Positions 59,805-62,115 of a stretch of DNA of 62,115 nt are shown here, in pieces (position 1 is the first letter of the stretch; each line of letters begins with the position of its first letter). The translations under genes were made by a program, and so were the position numbers. The notes below the pieces were generated by a model. The model did not search any database and was not told the DNA's origin. It worked only from the letters and a program-made list of their open reading frames with translations. Origin of the DNA: Glycomyces harbinensis (GTDB lineage Bacteria; Actinomycetota; Actinomycetes; Mycobacteriales; Micromonosporaceae); contig NZ_FNAD01000024.1 in NCBI RefSeq assembly GCF_900101745.1, forward strand, positions 1 through 62,115. The letters are read 5' to 3'.

Positions 59805-60553
59805 ACCCCTTCGACCTCACCGGCCGCCTCGCCGTCGTCACCGGCGCGCGGCGCGGCATCGGCTTCGCCATGGCCGAGGCCCTCGCGGCGGCCGGCGCCG
59901 ACATCATCGGCGTCAGCGCGACCATCGAACCCGACTCCGCGATCGAGCGGCGCGTCACCGCCCTCGGTCGCGCCTTCAAGGCGATCCCCGCCGACTTCAA
60001 CGACCCGGGCGCCGTCGCCCGCCTCGCCGAGGCGCTCGCGACCGAACCCGTCGACATCCTCGTCAACAACGCCGGCACCATCCGCCGCGCCCCCGCCGCC
60101 GAGCACTCCGACGCGTACTGGGACGAGGTCCTCCAGGTCAACCTCACCAGCCAGTTCGCCCTCACCAGGGCCGTCGGCGCGGCCATGCTCGAGCGCGGCC
60201 GCGGGAAGATCATCTTCACCGCCTCGCTCCTGAGCTTCCAGGGCGGCATCAACGTGCCCGGCTACGCCGCCGCCAAGTCCGGCATCGCCGGGCTGACGCG
60301 GGCGCTCGCGAACGAGTGGACGGCCCGCGGCGTCACGGTCAACGCCATCGCCCCCGGCTACATCGCCACCGACAACACCCAAGCGCTGCAAGACGATCCG
60401 GACCGCTCACGTGCGATCCTCGAACGCATCCCGGCCGGCCGCTGGGGCCGCCCCGACGACCTCGCCGGCGCGACCGTGTTCCTGGCCAGCGGCGCCTCCG
60501 ACTACGTCTCGGGCACGGTCATCCCCGTCGACGGCGGCTGGCTCGGCCGCTAA
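59801..60553 (+). CDS. kduD: Short-chain dehydrogenase, 2-dehydro-3-deoxy-D-gluconate 5-dehydrogenase (KduD) type
   Basis: The 250-residue SDR has the cofactor motif TGARRGIG, NNAG, the catalytic Ser in TASLLSFQGGINVP and YxxxK in GYAAAKSG. The stretch APGYIATDNTQALQDD, RIPAGRWGRPDDL and the ending DYVSGTVIPVDGGWLGR match E. coli KduD closely, and the length is the same. KduD interconverts diketo-deoxygluconates in pectin and hexuronate breakdown. Its ATG overlaps the upstream dehydrogenase stop (ATGA), and a perfect hairpin terminates the operon. Confidence 0.88.
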   Translation: MNPFDLTGRLAVVTGARRGIGFAMAEALAAAGADIIGVSATIEPDSAIERRVTALGRAFKAIPADFNDPGAVARLAEALATEPVDILVNNAGTIRRAPAAEHSDAYWDEVLQVNLTSQFALTRAVGAAMLERGRGKIIFTASLLSFQGGINVPGYAAAKSGIAGLTRALANEWTARGVTVNAIAPGYIATDNTQALQDDPDRSRAILERIPAGRWGRPDDLAGATVFLASGASDYVSGTVIPVDGGWLGR

Positions 60554-60564
60554 GGCTCGCGAGA

Positions 60565-60589
60565 GGTCACCGGCGGTGCGCCGGTGACC
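60565..60589 (+). terminator. Terminator after the kduD-like gene
   Basis: GGTCACCGGCG and CGCCGGTGACC form a perfect 11-base stem with a three-base loop, 12 bases after the stop. Confidence 0.8.
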
Positions 60590-60781
60590 CGGACGTTCCA
60601 CTTCGGGCTCGAGGGAGGGACGCTTCAGGCGAGCTCGAATCATCAGATCTTTGATGGCGAGGCGCCGGATCCCTCATCTGTCGCCGACGCCGAAACGGAC
60701 GGCCGCATCGTGCTTGACCGCGGCCGCTCGTCGCCGTTCGACATGTGCGCGTCTTGCAGCACTTTCCACGCGTCATGGTGA

Positions 60782-62115
<1,334 letters not shown>

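Overview
The window is very GC-rich DNA with GTG/TTG starts, stop/start (ATGA) overlaps inside operons, leaderless-looking starts, a SARP-type regulator and many secreted carbohydrate-active enzymes. This points to a filamentous actinomycete (Actinomycetota). A Glycomyces-like organism would fit, but no rRNA or other marker gene is present, so the genus is open.

Layout. 0-2.4 kb: the 3' end of a secreted ricin-lectin protein, an arginase-family enzyme with a small partner, and a methyltransferase. 2.4-7.2 kb: a sugar-acid catabolic operon (ABC importer, a lyase resembling eukaryotic-type N-acetylneuraminate lyases, and a GntR regulator) behind an inverted repeat. 7.3-11.6 kb (minus): an MMPL exporter with its own two-component system. 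11.8-21.7 kb: a class II lanthipeptide cluster with a SARP regulator, two precursor peptides sharing one leader type, a hairpin attenuator, one LanM, an HlyD-like stub, a C39-peptidase exporter, a small membrane protein and an ABC efflux pair probably serving immunity.

21.8-28.2 kb: a catabolic operon of unknown substrate with a LacI regulator, a NitT/TauT-type importer, a metallo-beta-lactamase-fold hydrolase, a cysteine-free GATase1-like protein and a PfkB kinase. 28.3-44 kb: a plant cell-wall polysaccharide locus with a Tat-exported esterase, GH10, GH5, GH43+CBM13, a ROK regulator, two overlapping LacI regulators, GH127, an LplABC-type importer and a YesL-like protein. It carries xylanase-type operator boxes and strong hairpin terminators.

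44-49 kb: small membrane and secreted proteins of unknown role, a HEAT-like protein, a VOC protein, an AraC regulator and a CE4 deacetylase with a ricin domain. 49.6-57.9 kb: NhaA, an Lrp regulator divergent from a tyrosine phenol-lyase/tryptophanase-type enzyme, a serine hydrolase, HTH regulators, a membrane protein and a DJ-1/PfpI protein. 58-62.1 kb: an ArsR regulator with a decayed SRPBCC partner, a zinc dehydrogenase/KduD pair for hexonate or uronate catabolism, and the start of a GH2 beta-galactosidase cut by the window edge.

The most interesting system is the lanthipeptide cluster. It looks like a two-peptide lantibiotic made by a single synthetase, with one strongly atypical core peptide. 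Second is the unassigned LacI/MBL/GATase-like/PfkB operon.
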